Assembly: GCA_015063745.1 (NCBI GenBank)
Contig: SVTO01000002.1
Location: 1 to 64,000, forward strand
DNA length: 64,000 bases
Direction of reading: 5' to 3'
Source: Oscillospiraceae bacterium
GTDB taxonomy: Bacteria > Bacillota > Clostridia > Oscillospirales > CAG-272
In this document: positions 37,410 to 45,880 of the stretch, piece by piece
Position numbering within the stretch: the stretch's first letter is position 1
Layout: each line of letters starts with the position of its first letter
The notes under the pieces: generated by a model
The model's database searches: none
Told to the model about the DNA's origin: nothing
The model's input: only the letters and a program-made list of their open reading frames with translations
Program-made: the position numbers and the translations under genes

Positions 37410-37436
37410 AACCGAAAAAACGAAAGGATTTTGGAT

Positions 37437-37736
37437 ATGATCAAGCATATTATTCTCTGGAAACTGAAGGAAAGCATGACCTGCGAGGAAAAATCAGCCG
37501 CCAAAGCGGAAGCCAAGCGCCGTCTGGAAAGCCTGAATGGCAATATTCCCGGCATGATCGCCCTGCAGGTGAACACAAACGGTCTGGATTCCTCCAATGC
37601 GGACATGATGCTGGACAGTTCTTTTGAAACCGCCGAAGCACTGGCCGGTTATCAGGTAAATCCCCTCCACGTGGAAGCGGCTACCTTTGTACGCAGTGTA
37701 GTGGAAAGCAGACTCTGTCTGGACTACGAAATCTGA
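37437..37736 (+). CDS. Dabb-family (stress-responsive alpha/beta barrel) protein
   Basis: 99 residues. The family pattern is MIKHIILWKLKE at the start, IPGMIALQVNTNGL in the middle and YQVNPLHVEAATFVRSVV with the conserved His towards the end. Dabb proteins are dimeric ferredoxin-like folds of mostly unknown role. The ATG at 37437 has AAAGGA upstream, and a TTG two codons earlier is less well placed. It lies 27 bases after rnjA and 4 bases before the U32 gene. Confidence 0.85.
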   Translation: MIKHIILWKLKESMTCEEKSAAKAEAKRRLESLNGNIPGMIALQVNTNGLDSSNADMMLDSSFETAEALAGYQVNPLHVEAATFVRSVVESRLCLDYEI

Positions 37737-37740
37737 ACCT

Positions 37741-39021
37741 ATGATTATGAAAAAGAAGCCTGAACTGCTCTCTCCTGCGGGGAATATGGAAAAACTCCGT
37801 GCGGCAGTCCTGTACGGTGCCGATGCGGTGTATCTGGCCGGCAAACAGTTCGGTATGCGTGCGGCATCGGATAATTTCACCGAAGAGGAATTGGCGGAAG
37901 CGGTACAGTTCTGCCACAGCCGCGGCGTGAAGCTGTATGTGACCGTCAATGTGATGCCCCACACGGAAGAATACATTTCTCTGGACGACCATCTGCGTTT
38001 TCTGGAAGCCATCGGCGTGGATGCGGTGATCGTATCGGATATCGGCGTGGTCATGCGGCTGAAGGAAGTGGCGCCTTCTCTGGAACTGCATATTTCCACC
38101 CAGGCAAGTGCCGTCTCCGCCCAGGCGTGCAATGCGTGGCACAGTCTCGGTGCAAAGCGTGTGGTACTGGCGAGAGAACTGACCCTGGCGGATATCCGCA
38201 AAATCCGTGCCGGGATTCCCGATTCCCTGGAGCTGGAAACCTTTGTACACGGTGCTATGTGCATTGCCTACAGCGGCAGATGTCTGCTGTCCAATTACTT
38301 CACAGGGCGGGATGCCAACCACGGTACCTGCGCCCAGTCCTGCCGCTGGTGCTATGAGCCGTCTGAAAACCGGATGGAAATCGAACTGGCAGAAGCCAAC
38401 CGTCCCGACACCCCCGTTGCGCTGGCCGCTGTGGAGGAAAAAGGCGAAACATTCTTCCTGTCCTCCCGTGACACCTGCATGATCGAGCATATTGCGGATC
38501 TGGAATCGGCGGGGATTTCCAGCTACAAGATCGAAGGTCGGGTAAAGAGTGCCTATTACACCGCTGTGGTAACGAACACCTACCGTATGGCTCTGGATGC
38601 CTACCGTAAGGATCCCGCGGCGTACCGTACCGATCCCCTGTGGATCCGGGAGCTGAACAGCGTTTCCCACAGAGAATACAACACCGGTTTCTACTATACC
38701 CCGCCCCATGAGGATGCCAACACGGTGACCATGCTGGGTTACATACGGGAAAAGGCATATCTGGCTACGGCGCTGGCCGATGCGGATGTACCGGACGAAA
38801 ACGGAATGTATACCGCACGGTTCATCCAGCGGAACAAGCTCACCGCCGACGAGCCTGTGGAACTGATCTCCCCCGGCAGATGCGGACGTGCGTTCACTGC
38901 GCTGGATCTGCGGGATGAGGAAGGACAGAATATTCCCTCCGTACCCCATCCGGGCATGATCTTCACCCTGCAGGTTCCCTTTGCCGTACGGGAGGGGGAT
39001 ATTCTCCGTCAGGGCGAATGA
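37741..39021 (+). CDS. Peptidase U32 family protein, tRNA hydroxylation type
   Basis: 426 residues. The start LLSPAGNMEKLRAAVLYGADAVYL and the U32 signature ETFVHGAMCIAYSGRCLLSN are complete. They are followed by the Cys-rich ...GTCAQSCRWCY segment typical of iron-sulfur-bearing members. Related proteins (TrhP) catalyse prephenate-dependent hydroxylation of tRNA wobble uridine, while others were described as collagenases. The single-domain length with C-terminal TrhP-like part favours the tRNA role. No clear ribosome binding site precedes the ATG, so translation may be coupled to the Dabb gene. Confidence 0.85.
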   Translation: MIMKKKPELLSPAGNMEKLRAAVLYGADAVYLAGKQFGMRAASDNFTEEELAEAVQFCHSRGVKLYVTVNVMPHTEEYISLDDHLRFLEAIGVDAVIVSDIGVVMRLKEVAPSLELHISTQASAVSAQACNAWHSLGAKRVVLARELTLADIRKIRAGIPDSLELETFVHGAMCIAYSGRCLLSNYFTGRDANHGTCAQSCRWCYEPSENRMEIELAEANRPDTPVALAAVEEKGETFFLSSRDTCMIEHIADLESAGISSYKIEGRVKSAYYTAVVTNTYRMALDAYRKDPAAYRTDPLWIRELNSVSHREYNTGFYYTPPHEDANTVTMLGYIREKAYLATALADADVPDENGMYTARFIQRNKLTADEPVELISPGRCGRAFTALDLRDEEGQNIPSVPHPGMIFTLQVPFAVREGDILRQGE

Positions 39022-39094
39022 CACACGCATGATCTTTGAAAATGCGGGGATGGTGCAGAAATCCGGCACATCTCTGCGGAATTGAGGTTAATTT

Positions 39095-39928
39095 ATGTGG
39101 ATTGAAGCTGTAAAAGCGTTTTTTATCGGCATCATTCAGGGGATTACGGAATGGCTGCCGGTTTCCAGCACGGGGCATATGATCCTGTTCGATCAGCTTT
39201 TCCCCATGCAGGTATCGGATGCCTTTATGTCCATGTTCCGGGTAGTGATTCAGCTCGGCTCCATTATGGCAGTGCTGACGATCTATTTCGACAGACTGAA
39301 TCCTTTTTCCGGACGTAAGGATGAGGCGGAGAAAAAGCGTACCCTCTCCCTGCTTGGCAAGGTGCTGATCGCCGCTGTGCCCGCCGCGATTGTGGGGCTT
39401 TTGTTCGACGATCTGCTGGACAAATATCTGTATACCTACATAGTGGTTGCCTGTACGCTGATTCTGTACGGTATTGCCTTTATCATCATTGAGCACAAGA
39501 GAAAGAATTACGTCTATCCCGTGAAAACGGCGGAAAATATTTCCGTGAAGCAGGCGCTGGCCATCGGATGCTTCCAGATGCTTTCCCTGATCCCCGGCAC
39601 ATCCCGTTCCGGCAGTACCATCATCGGTGCCCTGTGTGTGGGTGTTTCCCGGACGGCGGCGGCGGAATTTTCCTTCTTCCTGGCCATTCCGGTTATGCTG
39701 GGTGCCAGCGGGCTGAAATTGATCAAGTATCTCTTTTCAGAAGGTTTTGCCTTCGGTGCTACAGAATGGATGGTACTGATTCTCGGTACAGCCGTGGCTT
39801 TTCTGGTATCCGTGGCGGTGATCCGTTTCCTGACGGACTTTGTCAGACGGCACAGCTTTGCGGTATTCGGATACTACCGTATCGTACTGGGTATTCTGGT
39901 ACTGCTCTATGCGCTGATCCGGGGCTGA
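39095..39928 (+). CDS. uppP: Undecaprenyl-diphosphatase
   Basis: 277 residues, about eight membrane helices. UppP recycles the undecaprenyl carrier for peptidoglycan synthesis and gives bacitracin tolerance. The two active-site motifs are intact: GITEWLPVSSTGHMIL near residue 14 and PGTSRSGSTIIGAL near 167. The start has TTGAGG upstream. It closes the rnjA gene run with a good terminator. Confidence 0.95.
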   Translation: MWIEAVKAFFIGIIQGITEWLPVSSTGHMILFDQLFPMQVSDAFMSMFRVVIQLGSIMAVLTIYFDRLNPFSGRKDEAEKKRTLSLLGKVLIAAVPAAIVGLLFDDLLDKYLYTYIVVACTLILYGIAFIIIEHKRKNYVYPVKTAENISVKQALAIGCFQMLSLIPGTSRSGSTIIGALCVGVSRTAAAEFSFFLAIPVMLGASGLKLIKYLFSEGFAFGATEWMVLILGTAVAFLVSVAVIRFLTDFVRRHSFAVFGYYRIVLGILVLLYALIRG

Positions 39929-39940
39929 TATAGGAAACGG

Positions 39941-39979
39941 AAGCGAACCTTGCAAAATTGCGGCAGGGTTCGCTTTTTT
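39941..39979 (+). terminator. Terminator after uppP
   Basis: AAGCGAACC pairs with GGTTCGCTT, followed by six T residues. Confidence 0.9.
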
Positions 39980-39980
39980 C

Positions 39981-40009
39981 TTGCAAATCCCCAGAATATA
40001 TGGTATAAT
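39981..40009 (+). promoter_or_regulatory. Promoter of the CPBP-tadA-HAD-UPF0340 operon
   Basis: TTGCAA (39981-39986), 17 bases, TATAAT (40004-40009), about 30 bases before the ATG at 40038. Confidence 0.75.
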
Positions 40010-40037
40010 GAAACATCATCAATGTAAGGAGTCACCC

Positions 40038-40763
40038 ATGCGTATCGTTCCACTGATTCTGTCCTATGTACTGATTCTGTCCTATGTACTGTTCTTCGGC
40101 ATCTACAGTCTGCTGTATACCGTGCTTCTGCCGGTTTTTTCCTATGGGCAGGCGGCGGCTATGGTCGCTTTTGTTTCTGCGGTTCTTGCGGCGGCTGTCG
40201 CATTGGTCACGACGGAAAAGGGACTGGGGATTTCGGTAAACCGGCAGTCGGTCGGTACCGGAAAAAGGGCTCGGGGGAAATGTATCCTGCTCGGATTCTG
40301 GGGACTCTTTACCGGGAACTGTGTGCTTTCCCTGTTGTTTTCGCCCAGTGATGTAACGGATTATTCGATTGTCGGTTTTATTCTGCAGATTCTCTCCGCT
40401 GTGATCATCCATCCGATAGGGGAGGAGATTCTGTTCCGGCGTCTGTTTCTGCCGCGGATCGGGGAATATCTGCCCGGTCCTGCCGCGTTGGCGGTACAGG
40501 CGATTCTGTTTGCCCTTACCCACTATTTCTCCGGTACCGGAAATATGCTGTATGCCCTGCTCGGCGGGTTCATTCTCGGTGCGGTATATCTGCATACGGG
40601 CAAGCTGATGTACACGATTTTTCTGCACGCTGCGGTCAATCTCATCGGGCTGTTCCTACCTGTCAGTATTCTGCCGGCGGTCTGCGCGGTTTCGGCCGGT
40701 GCGCTGATCGTTTCCTTTATACTTTATAAATCACTCACCAACCGAAAGGAGTCCGGGTCATGA
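40038..40763 (+). CDS. CPBP-family intramembrane glutamic endopeptidase
   Basis: 241 residues, seven to eight membrane helices. The protease motif HPIGEEILFRRLFLPRI (two Glu and one Arg) is near residue 131. A His in ALTHYFSG and a third motif FLHAAVNLIG complete the Abi/CPBP active site. Family members process membrane-bound substrates and have roles in bacteriocin self-immunity or protein prenyl processing. AAGGAG stands before the ATG. The first helix contains an exact tandem DNA repeat (40053-40088). The stop overlaps the tadA start by four bases (ATGA). Confidence 0.85.
   Translation: MRIVPLILSYVLILSYVLFFGIYSLLYTVLLPVFSYGQAAAMVAFVSAVLAAAVALVTTEKGLGISVNRQSVGTGKRARGKCILLGFWGLFTGNCVLSLLFSPSDVTDYSIVGFILQILSAVIIHPIGEEILFRRLFLPRIGEYLPGPAALAVQAILFALTHYFSGTGNMLYALLGGFILGAVYLHTGKLMYTIFLHAAVNLIGLFLPVSILPAVCAVSAGALIVSFILYKSLTNRKESGS
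40053..40088 (+). repeat. Exact 18-base tandem duplication in the CPBP gene
   Basis: CTGATTCTGTCCTATGTA occurs twice in direct succession and keeps the frame, giving LILSYV-LILSYV in the first membrane helix. Such slippage units can change copy number between strains. Confidence 0.85.
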
Positions 40764-41281
40764 CCATGCTTCCCGTCTGTTTTCCCGCAAGAGAAAAAGC
40801 TGTTGCCGCTGTGCTGGCACGGTACGCCCATGCTATGACGGATGCGGATTTCATGCATTGTGCGCTGGAGCTGGCATCTCTCGGTGCGGAGGCGGGTGAG
40901 GTGCCGGTTGGTGCGGTTCTGGTGCGGGACGGTGTGATTCTCGCCGGGGACTACAACGGCCGGGAAGAAGCCAAAAACGCTTTGTACCATGCGGAGGTTT
41001 CCGTGATCGACAAAGGATGCTCCGTACTCGGCGGCTGGCGGCTGCCCGGATGCACCCTGTACGTCACGGTGGAGCCCTGCCCCATGTGTGCCGGTGCCGT
41101 CTGGAACGCACGGATTCCCCGGGTTGTGGTCGGTACGAAGGATGCGAAAGCCGGTGCTATGGGTTCTCTGATCAATCTCAACAGCTATCCGCTGAACTGG
41201 AAGCCGGAAGTGGTTTTCGGGGTGTGTGAAGCCGAAGCACGTGCGCTGATGCAGGCGTTTTTCAAGGCAAGACGGAAGTGA
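40760..41281 (+). CDS. tadA: tRNA-specific adenosine deaminase
   Basis: 173 residues. TadA converts A34 of tRNA-Arg(ACG) to inosine. The zinc and catalytic site is H77-A-E79 together with PCPMC (C107, C110), and the substrate loop follows as DAKAGAMGSLINL. Before the usual start of the domain (DADFMHCALELA) there are about 28 additional residues. An internal ATG at residue 26 could give a shorter form, but the four-base overlap with the CPBP gene supports the long one. The residue after HAE is V-S-V rather than the more common x-A-I. Confidence 0.88.
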   Translation: MTMLPVCFPAREKAVAAVLARYAHAMTDADFMHCALELASLGAEAGEVPVGAVLVRDGVILAGDYNGREEAKNALYHAEVSVIDKGCSVLGGWRLPGCTLYVTVEPCPMCAGAVWNARIPRVVVGTKDAKAGAMGSLINLNSYPLNWKPEVVFGVCEAEARALMQAFFKARRK

Positions 41282-41288
41282 GGCGTTT

Positions 41289-42170
41289 ATGACAAAAATT
41301 CCTTTTACCGATACAATGCGGTTCGATCCCGACGACACGCTGTTCATCACCGATCTGGACGGTACTTTGCTGACACCGGATGCGGTACTGCCCGATGGTG
41401 CTGTGGAGCTGGCGCGGGAACTGCACAAAATGGGTGTGCATCTGACCTATGCGACGGCACGCACCATTCGTTCTGCCGCTTTCATTCTCGCCGGTCTTCC
41501 TTTTTCCGAGCCGGTTTCCCTGATGAACGGGGTACTGATGCGGGATATGAACGAAGGACGGTACGTGGAAGGCAATCTTCTGCCGGCGGATGCGGTGGAG
41601 AAAATCCTCTCCGTGGGCGGTGATCCGTTTGTGTACACGCTGACGGAAGAAGATGAGCTGTTTACGGCGTACCGGCGGCTGGCCAATCCGTATATGGAAG
41701 ATTTTGTACAAGAACGGGTGGACAAATACGGTAAGCCTTTCCGGCAGATGGAGGATTTCCGCCTTTTGCTGGAAGAAAAACAGCGGATCATCTACTGCTG
41801 TTATCTGGACACGGATGACAGACTGCGGCCCGTGTACGAAGCCATCTGCGCGCTGCGGAATGACGCGGGTGAGCCGATAGTCAAGTGTGCCTACTACAGC
41901 GACCACTATCGCCCCGGATTATGGTATCTGGAGGTATTTTCCACCGGCGCGTCCAAGGGGAATGTATGCCGGAGGCTGCGGGAGTTGACCGGACGGCAGG
42001 TGATCGTATGCTTCGGGGACAACAACAACGATCTGCCCATGTTCGCCGAAAGTGATTATGCTTTTGCGGTGGAACGGGCGGTGGATGCGGTCAAAGAAGC
42101 GGCGGACGCTGTGATTCCGGGAGAGATCGGGGTATTGGAATTCATCAGAAATCATGTAATACAGGAGTAA
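41289..42170 (+). CDS. Cof-type HAD-IIB phosphatase
   Basis: 293 residues. HAD motif I is FITDLDGTLL near 18, motif II YATARTIRSA, motif III with Lys in STGASKGNVCRRL, and motif IV CFGDNNNDLPMF. The C2B cap lies between about 80 and 190. Such enzymes dephosphorylate sugar phosphates, flavins or pyridoxal phosphate with low specificity. It lies seven bases after tadA and five before the next gene, clearly in one operon. Confidence 0.9.
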   Translation: MTKIPFTDTMRFDPDDTLFITDLDGTLLTPDAVLPDGAVELARELHKMGVHLTYATARTIRSAAFILAGLPFSEPVSLMNGVLMRDMNEGRYVEGNLLPADAVEKILSVGGDPFVYTLTEEDELFTAYRRLANPYMEDFVQERVDKYGKPFRQMEDFRLLLEEKQRIIYCCYLDTDDRLRPVYEAICALRNDAGEPIVKCAYYSDHYRPGLWYLEVFSTGASKGNVCRRLRELTGRQVIVCFGDNNNDLPMFAESDYAFAVERAVDAVKEAADAVIPGEIGVLEFIRNHVIQE

Positions 42171-42175
42171 CGACA

Positions 42176-42727
42176 ATGGAAATTCTGGAACAGATCAAAA
42201 TACAGGCAAAAGAAGCGGCGGAAGCTTTAGTGAAGGAAGCAAAGCTGACAGCGGGTCAGATCGTGGTGATCGGCTGTTCCTCCAGCGAGGTACTGGGAAA
42301 CAAAATCGGCACGGCATCCTCTCCCGAAGCGGCGGAAGCCATTTATGCGGGACTGGACTCTGTATTCCGTCCTCTGGGGATTTATATTGCCGGACAGTGC
42401 TGTGAGCATCTGAACCGTGCGATCGTTACGGAAGCGGCTGCTGTACCCGGTGCGTATCGGGTGAATGTGGTTCCCCAGCCCAAAGCAGGCGGATCCTTTG
42501 CCACGGCGGTATACCGTCATGCGGAACATCCGGTGGTACTGGAGGGGATTCAGGCCGATGCGGGTCTGGACATTGGCGGCACGCTGATCGGGATGCATCT
42601 TCGTCCTGTAGCGGTGCCGGTACGTCTGCCGGTACGCCAGATCGGGGATGCGATTCTGCTGGCGGCACGGACAAGAGCCAAGTTCATCGGCGGATGCCGT
42701 GCGGTTTACGATGAAAACCTTCTGTAA
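42176..42727 (+). CDS. UPF0340 (YwlG/TIGR01440) family protein
   Basis: 183 residues, the usual length. Hallmarks are IVVIGCSSSEVLGNKIGTA near 30, GIYIAGQCCEHLNRA, VVPQPKAGGSFA, and the C-terminal DIGGTLIGMHLRPVAVPVR. The function of the family is unknown. It is cytoplasmic, with a Cys pair at CCEH that could be reactive. It ends the four-gene operon. Confidence 0.92.
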   Translation: MEILEQIKIQAKEAAEALVKEAKLTAGQIVVIGCSSSEVLGNKIGTASSPEAAEAIYAGLDSVFRPLGIYIAGQCCEHLNRAIVTEAAAVPGAYRVNVVPQPKAGGSFATAVYRHAEHPVVLEGIQADAGLDIGGTLIGMHLRPVAVPVRLPVRQIGDAILLAARTRAKFIGGCRAVYDENLL

Positions 42728-42760
42728 TGCATATTTCATCAAGCTGCTGAAGCAATAACA

Positions 42761-42802
42761 AACGGGCTATCGCAAATTCCGAAATGCGAAAGCCCGTTTT
42801 TC
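42761..42802. terminator. Bidirectional terminator
   Basis: AACGGGCT-TCGCA pairs with TGCGA-AGCCCGTT, followed by T residues. The minus-strand gene at 42817 ends right behind it. Confidence 0.85.
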
Positions 42803-42816
42803 AGTTGTATATTCCT

Positions 42817-44493
42817 TTATTTCTTCACAAGCTCAATCTTCACGTCCAGCGCATCCCTGCCGGTCACGTAGAATTTCCGATAATGTCCGTTACGGTTGAC
42901 AGCGGTCTTGCCGGAATCTTCCAGTTTTCCGCTGAAGGTGTAACGGCATACCCAACCTTCATAGGTTACACGCAAACAATGCTCTTCCACAGAGATTTCC
43001 GTTTCCTTTTCCCCGTCGAAGGTAAAAGCAGGCAGTGCGTAGGCAATTTCACCCTTTCCGGAAACCGCAGCGGATACACCGTTTTCATCCACTTTGTAGT
43101 TTACGGTAACGGTTTCCTCATCCAGCCGGCTTTCCATGGTCAGGGATACATAATCCGCACCGGTTTCCTGGTCGGTCAATGTATGTACCCACTTGGGATC
43201 TGCCGAGAAATCCCATTCGCCGTCCTTTTGGATACCGGGACACAGGGCCAGGTATACCGGTTCTGCGCCGTTTATTTTGTAGCGCGGCTTTTTACCGCAG
43301 CAAGCCATGGACAGACAGAGCGTAGAGGGTGCACCGTATTTATGTACACGTCCCAATCCACTTGCATCGTAATGAGGATCTGCATCTTTGTCATATTCCA
43401 GAAAATATCCACCGGCACGGGCAAATACCTTATGGAAATGATCCGATGTGCACCAGATGGACGGAGAATCGTCGAATTCACCTGTTTCGATGGAATCATC
43501 ACAGAATAAATGAGCAGCGTAATAGTTGGATGCAGCGGTAATCATGTATTTATCAAAATACGCGTAAAGTTCACAGCCGAAATGCATTCGGAACGGATAG
43601 CAGTTCTTCACATGACTAATAGGCGTTTTGCTTAGCCAGTATTCTGTGTTTTCCACCGCACGTTTTGCCGCAGCTTTGAATTTTCCGGCAAGGACAAGGT
43701 CTCCTTCTTTCTTATAACGGGCAGCTTCATATTCGCAGACGGTAGCCAGCCATCCTTCATTTAACAAGAACTGGTTACTTCTGCCGCCATAAGGAAGCTC
43801 TCCTGTAACAGACTGCATTTTCAGAGTATACAAACCCGATTTCCGCAGATATTCGTCCACCTGCTTGTAATACTTGCCCCTGTAACCGCGGAACAGCAGA
43901 AGGGAGAACAAACCTCTGGGACAGATGTCATATACAATAGGCTGGTGATTATCGCTTTCCCCGTTGTCCATATACATCCCGTTTTCATCCAGCCACTGCA
44001 GCTGAGAAGCGATCTGAATATCGATGAATTCTGTACTATCACCCAGACCCATGGCGTTTCTGAAATATTCGCTGACACCGGTAAACAATGCCCAGTTGCG
44101 AACAGGATCCGTAGGCGTTTTTGCAATCACATCATAACAGGTATAGGGATCGATTTCCTTGAAATATTCCTTCCAGCGTGCCAGATTTGCCGGGTCAACT
44201 GCATTGTTTTTCTCCAGTTCCATCATGCAGCAAACCACTTCACGGATGGAAAAATCATTAGCCGCCTTTACATGGGGAATGGTTTTGCAGCAAAATTCCA
44301 TCATTTCGCAGAACAGGTCGTACATATTCTTCAGTTTCCCGTTGGCAATCAGGATACCGATATTGGAAGTCAGTCTGGGAAATCCGTGCTCCGTCAGTCC
44401 TTCCCGCTTGACTCTGTCAAAATATTCAACGATATGCTCTTCCGTATACGCTGAAAGGGTTTTCTCTATCAGTTGCAAATACTTTGTACCCAT
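42817..44493 (-). CDS. Probable polysaccharide-active enzyme, unassigned family
   Basis: 558 residues, no signal peptide. The first two thirds are helical with aromatic, glycosidase-like motifs (NHQPIVYDICPRGLFSLLLF, GELPYGGRSNQFLLNEGW, YWLSKTPISHVKN). The last third is strand-rich (YVSLTMESRLDEETVTVNY). A helical toroid plus beta sandwich is the plan of several polysaccharide lyases and glycosidases. Candidate active residues are the Asn/His of NHQ and the Arg/Asn/Gln of GGRSNQF. I cannot name the family, but it heads away from the GH109-like array as its last member and has a palindromic operator in its promoter. Confidence 0.55.
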   Translation of the reverse strand: MGTKYLQLIEKTLSAYTEEHIVEYFDRVKREGLTEHGFPRLTSNIGILIANGKLKNMYDLFCEMMEFCCKTIPHVKAANDFSIREVVCCMMELEKNNAVDPANLARWKEYFKEIDPYTCYDVIAKTPTDPVRNWALFTGVSEYFRNAMGLGDSTEFIDIQIASQLQWLDENGMYMDNGESDNHQPIVYDICPRGLFSLLLFRGYRGKYYKQVDEYLRKSGLYTLKMQSVTGELPYGGRSNQFLLNEGWLATVCEYEAARYKKEGDLVLAGKFKAAAKRAVENTEYWLSKTPISHVKNCYPFRMHFGCELYAYFDKYMITAASNYYAAHLFCDDSIETGEFDDSPSIWCTSDHFHKVFARAGGYFLEYDKDADPHYDASGLGRVHKYGAPSTLCLSMACCGKKPRYKINGAEPVYLALCPGIQKDGEWDFSADPKWVHTLTDQETGADYVSLTMESRLDEETVTVNYKVDENGVSAAVSGKGEIAYALPAFTFDGEKETEISVEEHCLRVTYEGWVCRYTFSGKLEDSGKTAVNRNGHYRKFYVTGRDALDVKIELVKK

Positions 44494-44532
44494 TGTTTTC
44501 TCCTTTGGCTTTCACAAAGATGTACTACCATA

Positions 44533-44561
44533 AGTATATCACAAGTCTCCCGACTTGTAAA
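44533..44561 (-). promoter_or_regulatory. Promoter with a palindrome filling the spacer
   Basis: On the minus strand TTTACA, 17 bases, TATACT (the -10 at 44533-44538). The perfect inverted repeat ACAAGTC-tccc-GACTTGT (44541-44558) lies between the two boxes, a classic repressor position. Confidence 0.65.
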
Positions 44562-44564
44562 TAT

Positions 44565-44602
44565 AAAAACAGAGCAATACGAACATTTATTACTCTGTTT
44601 TT
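44565..44602 (-). terminator. Terminator of the first GH109-like pair
   Basis: AAAACAGAG pairs with CTCTGTTTT around a short mismatch and loop, followed by T on the minus strand. It ends the two-gene transcript coming from 47095. Confidence 0.7.
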
Positions 44603-44612
44603 ATCTATTTCT

Positions 44613-45836
44613 TTATCTATCCAAGCTATAGAATCCGGTGTTCTTATCGGCACGGTGTGTCCACATACCTCTGGTGAAGTCCGGGAAATCCACGGGCATA
44701 CTACCGTTAGCAATGGAAATTTCGGACAGAGGAGTAATTGCCATCCATGCTGCCGTATCGTAGGTGTCGATCGGCGGTACTTCATTGTCGTGCAGTGCAG
44801 TGAAGAAGGCATCAAAAATCAGCCAGTCAATACCGCCATGTCCGCCCTTCACACCATTTTCCTGGAAATATTTCCAGATGGGATGGTCAAATTCTTCATA
44901 GAATTCCCAGTACGGGCGAGCTCTTCTCTTACCGTCCTCATCCGGTTTCATATCGTCATAGTAAAGTACCTGGCGGCTTTCTTCCATATATCCCTTGGTA
45001 CCGCGGATGGTGTAGTTACGTGAATAATAGTGCGGCAGGGAGGTATCCAGAATCAGGGAGATAGTTTCGCCGTGAGCGCACAGGATGTTGGTTCTGACTA
45101 TATCCCCCTGGCAGAAACGGTATGTCTGCAGTTCGGCAGGTATATTGTCGTGGTTCTTGGCATATTCATTCAGACCCCAGGCACCGGATGCCATGGAGGA
45201 CAGCTTGATCATGCGGTTGCCGCGGTTGATGTTCATGGTCTTGGCCAGAGGACCGATGGCATGGGTGGGATAGGTATCGCAGTTGCGGTTCTGGTAGTTG
45301 CGCAGACGGTAGTGACGGCGTTCTTCGCCCTCGGTGATCTCGTCGCGCAGATCGTGCTGATAACCGCCTTCGCAGTGTACAATCTTGCCGAACAGACCAT
45401 CACGGACCATCTGCATTACCATCAGTTCCCGTCTGTCGTAACAGCAGTTTTCCAGCATCATGCAGTGGATACCGGTTTTTTCGTATGTATTGACCAGTTT
45501 CCAGCAGTCATCCACAGAATATGCGCCGCCTGCTTCGATACCCACAGGTTTGCCGCATTCCATAGCGTATACCGCTGCGGGAATATGGTTGTCCCAGGAA
45601 GAAGCGACAATCACCACATCTACCTCAGGAGACTCGATAACTTCTCTGTAATTCAATGTCCACTTAGGAGTATTGCCGGCATAGAATTCCGTTTCATGTA
45701 CACCCCAGCGTGCACGGTCTTCGTACAAGTCGCATACATAAGTAATGATCGCATCTTCTCGGGGACACAGGGAAGCAATTACGTGACAGATCCCGCGCTG
45801 GCCGATCCCAATTACACCTACTCTGATTTTATCCAT
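44613..45836 (-). CDS. Gfo/Idh/MocA-fold protein, GH109-like (copy 1)
   Basis: 407 residues. The Rossmann part starts IRVGVIGIGQRG and binds NAD(P). Where ordinary oxidoreductases have E-K-P, this has CGKPVGIEAGGAYSVDD. That change and the blocks HCMMLENCCYD, YPTHAIGPLAKTM, GHGGIDWL and MPVDFPDFTRGMW match the NAD-dependent GH109 glycosidases, which cleave by transient oxidation. The substrate is unknown. Copy 1 is 44 bases downstream of copy 2 and shares its transcript. Tandem AT repeats fill the gap. The start has GGAGA upstream. Confidence 0.75.
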   Translation of the reverse strand: MDKIRVGVIGIGQRGICHVIASLCPREDAIITYVCDLYEDRARWGVHETEFYAGNTPKWTLNYREVIESPEVDVVIVASSWDNHIPAAVYAMECGKPVGIEAGGAYSVDDCWKLVNTYEKTGIHCMMLENCCYDRRELMVMQMVRDGLFGKIVHCEGGYQHDLRDEITEGEERRHYRLRNYQNRNCDTYPTHAIGPLAKTMNINRGNRMIKLSSMASGAWGLNEYAKNHDNIPAELQTYRFCQGDIVRTNILCAHGETISLILDTSLPHYYSRNYTIRGTKGYMEESRQVLYYDDMKPDEDGKRRARPYWEFYEEFDHPIWKYFQENGVKGGHGGIDWLIFDAFFTALHDNEVPPIDTYDTAAWMAITPLSEISIANGSMPVDFPDFTRGMWTHRADKNTGFYSLDR

Positions 45837-45880
45837 TTTCTGTCTCCTTTAAATATTATTATTATGTATTATTATGTATT

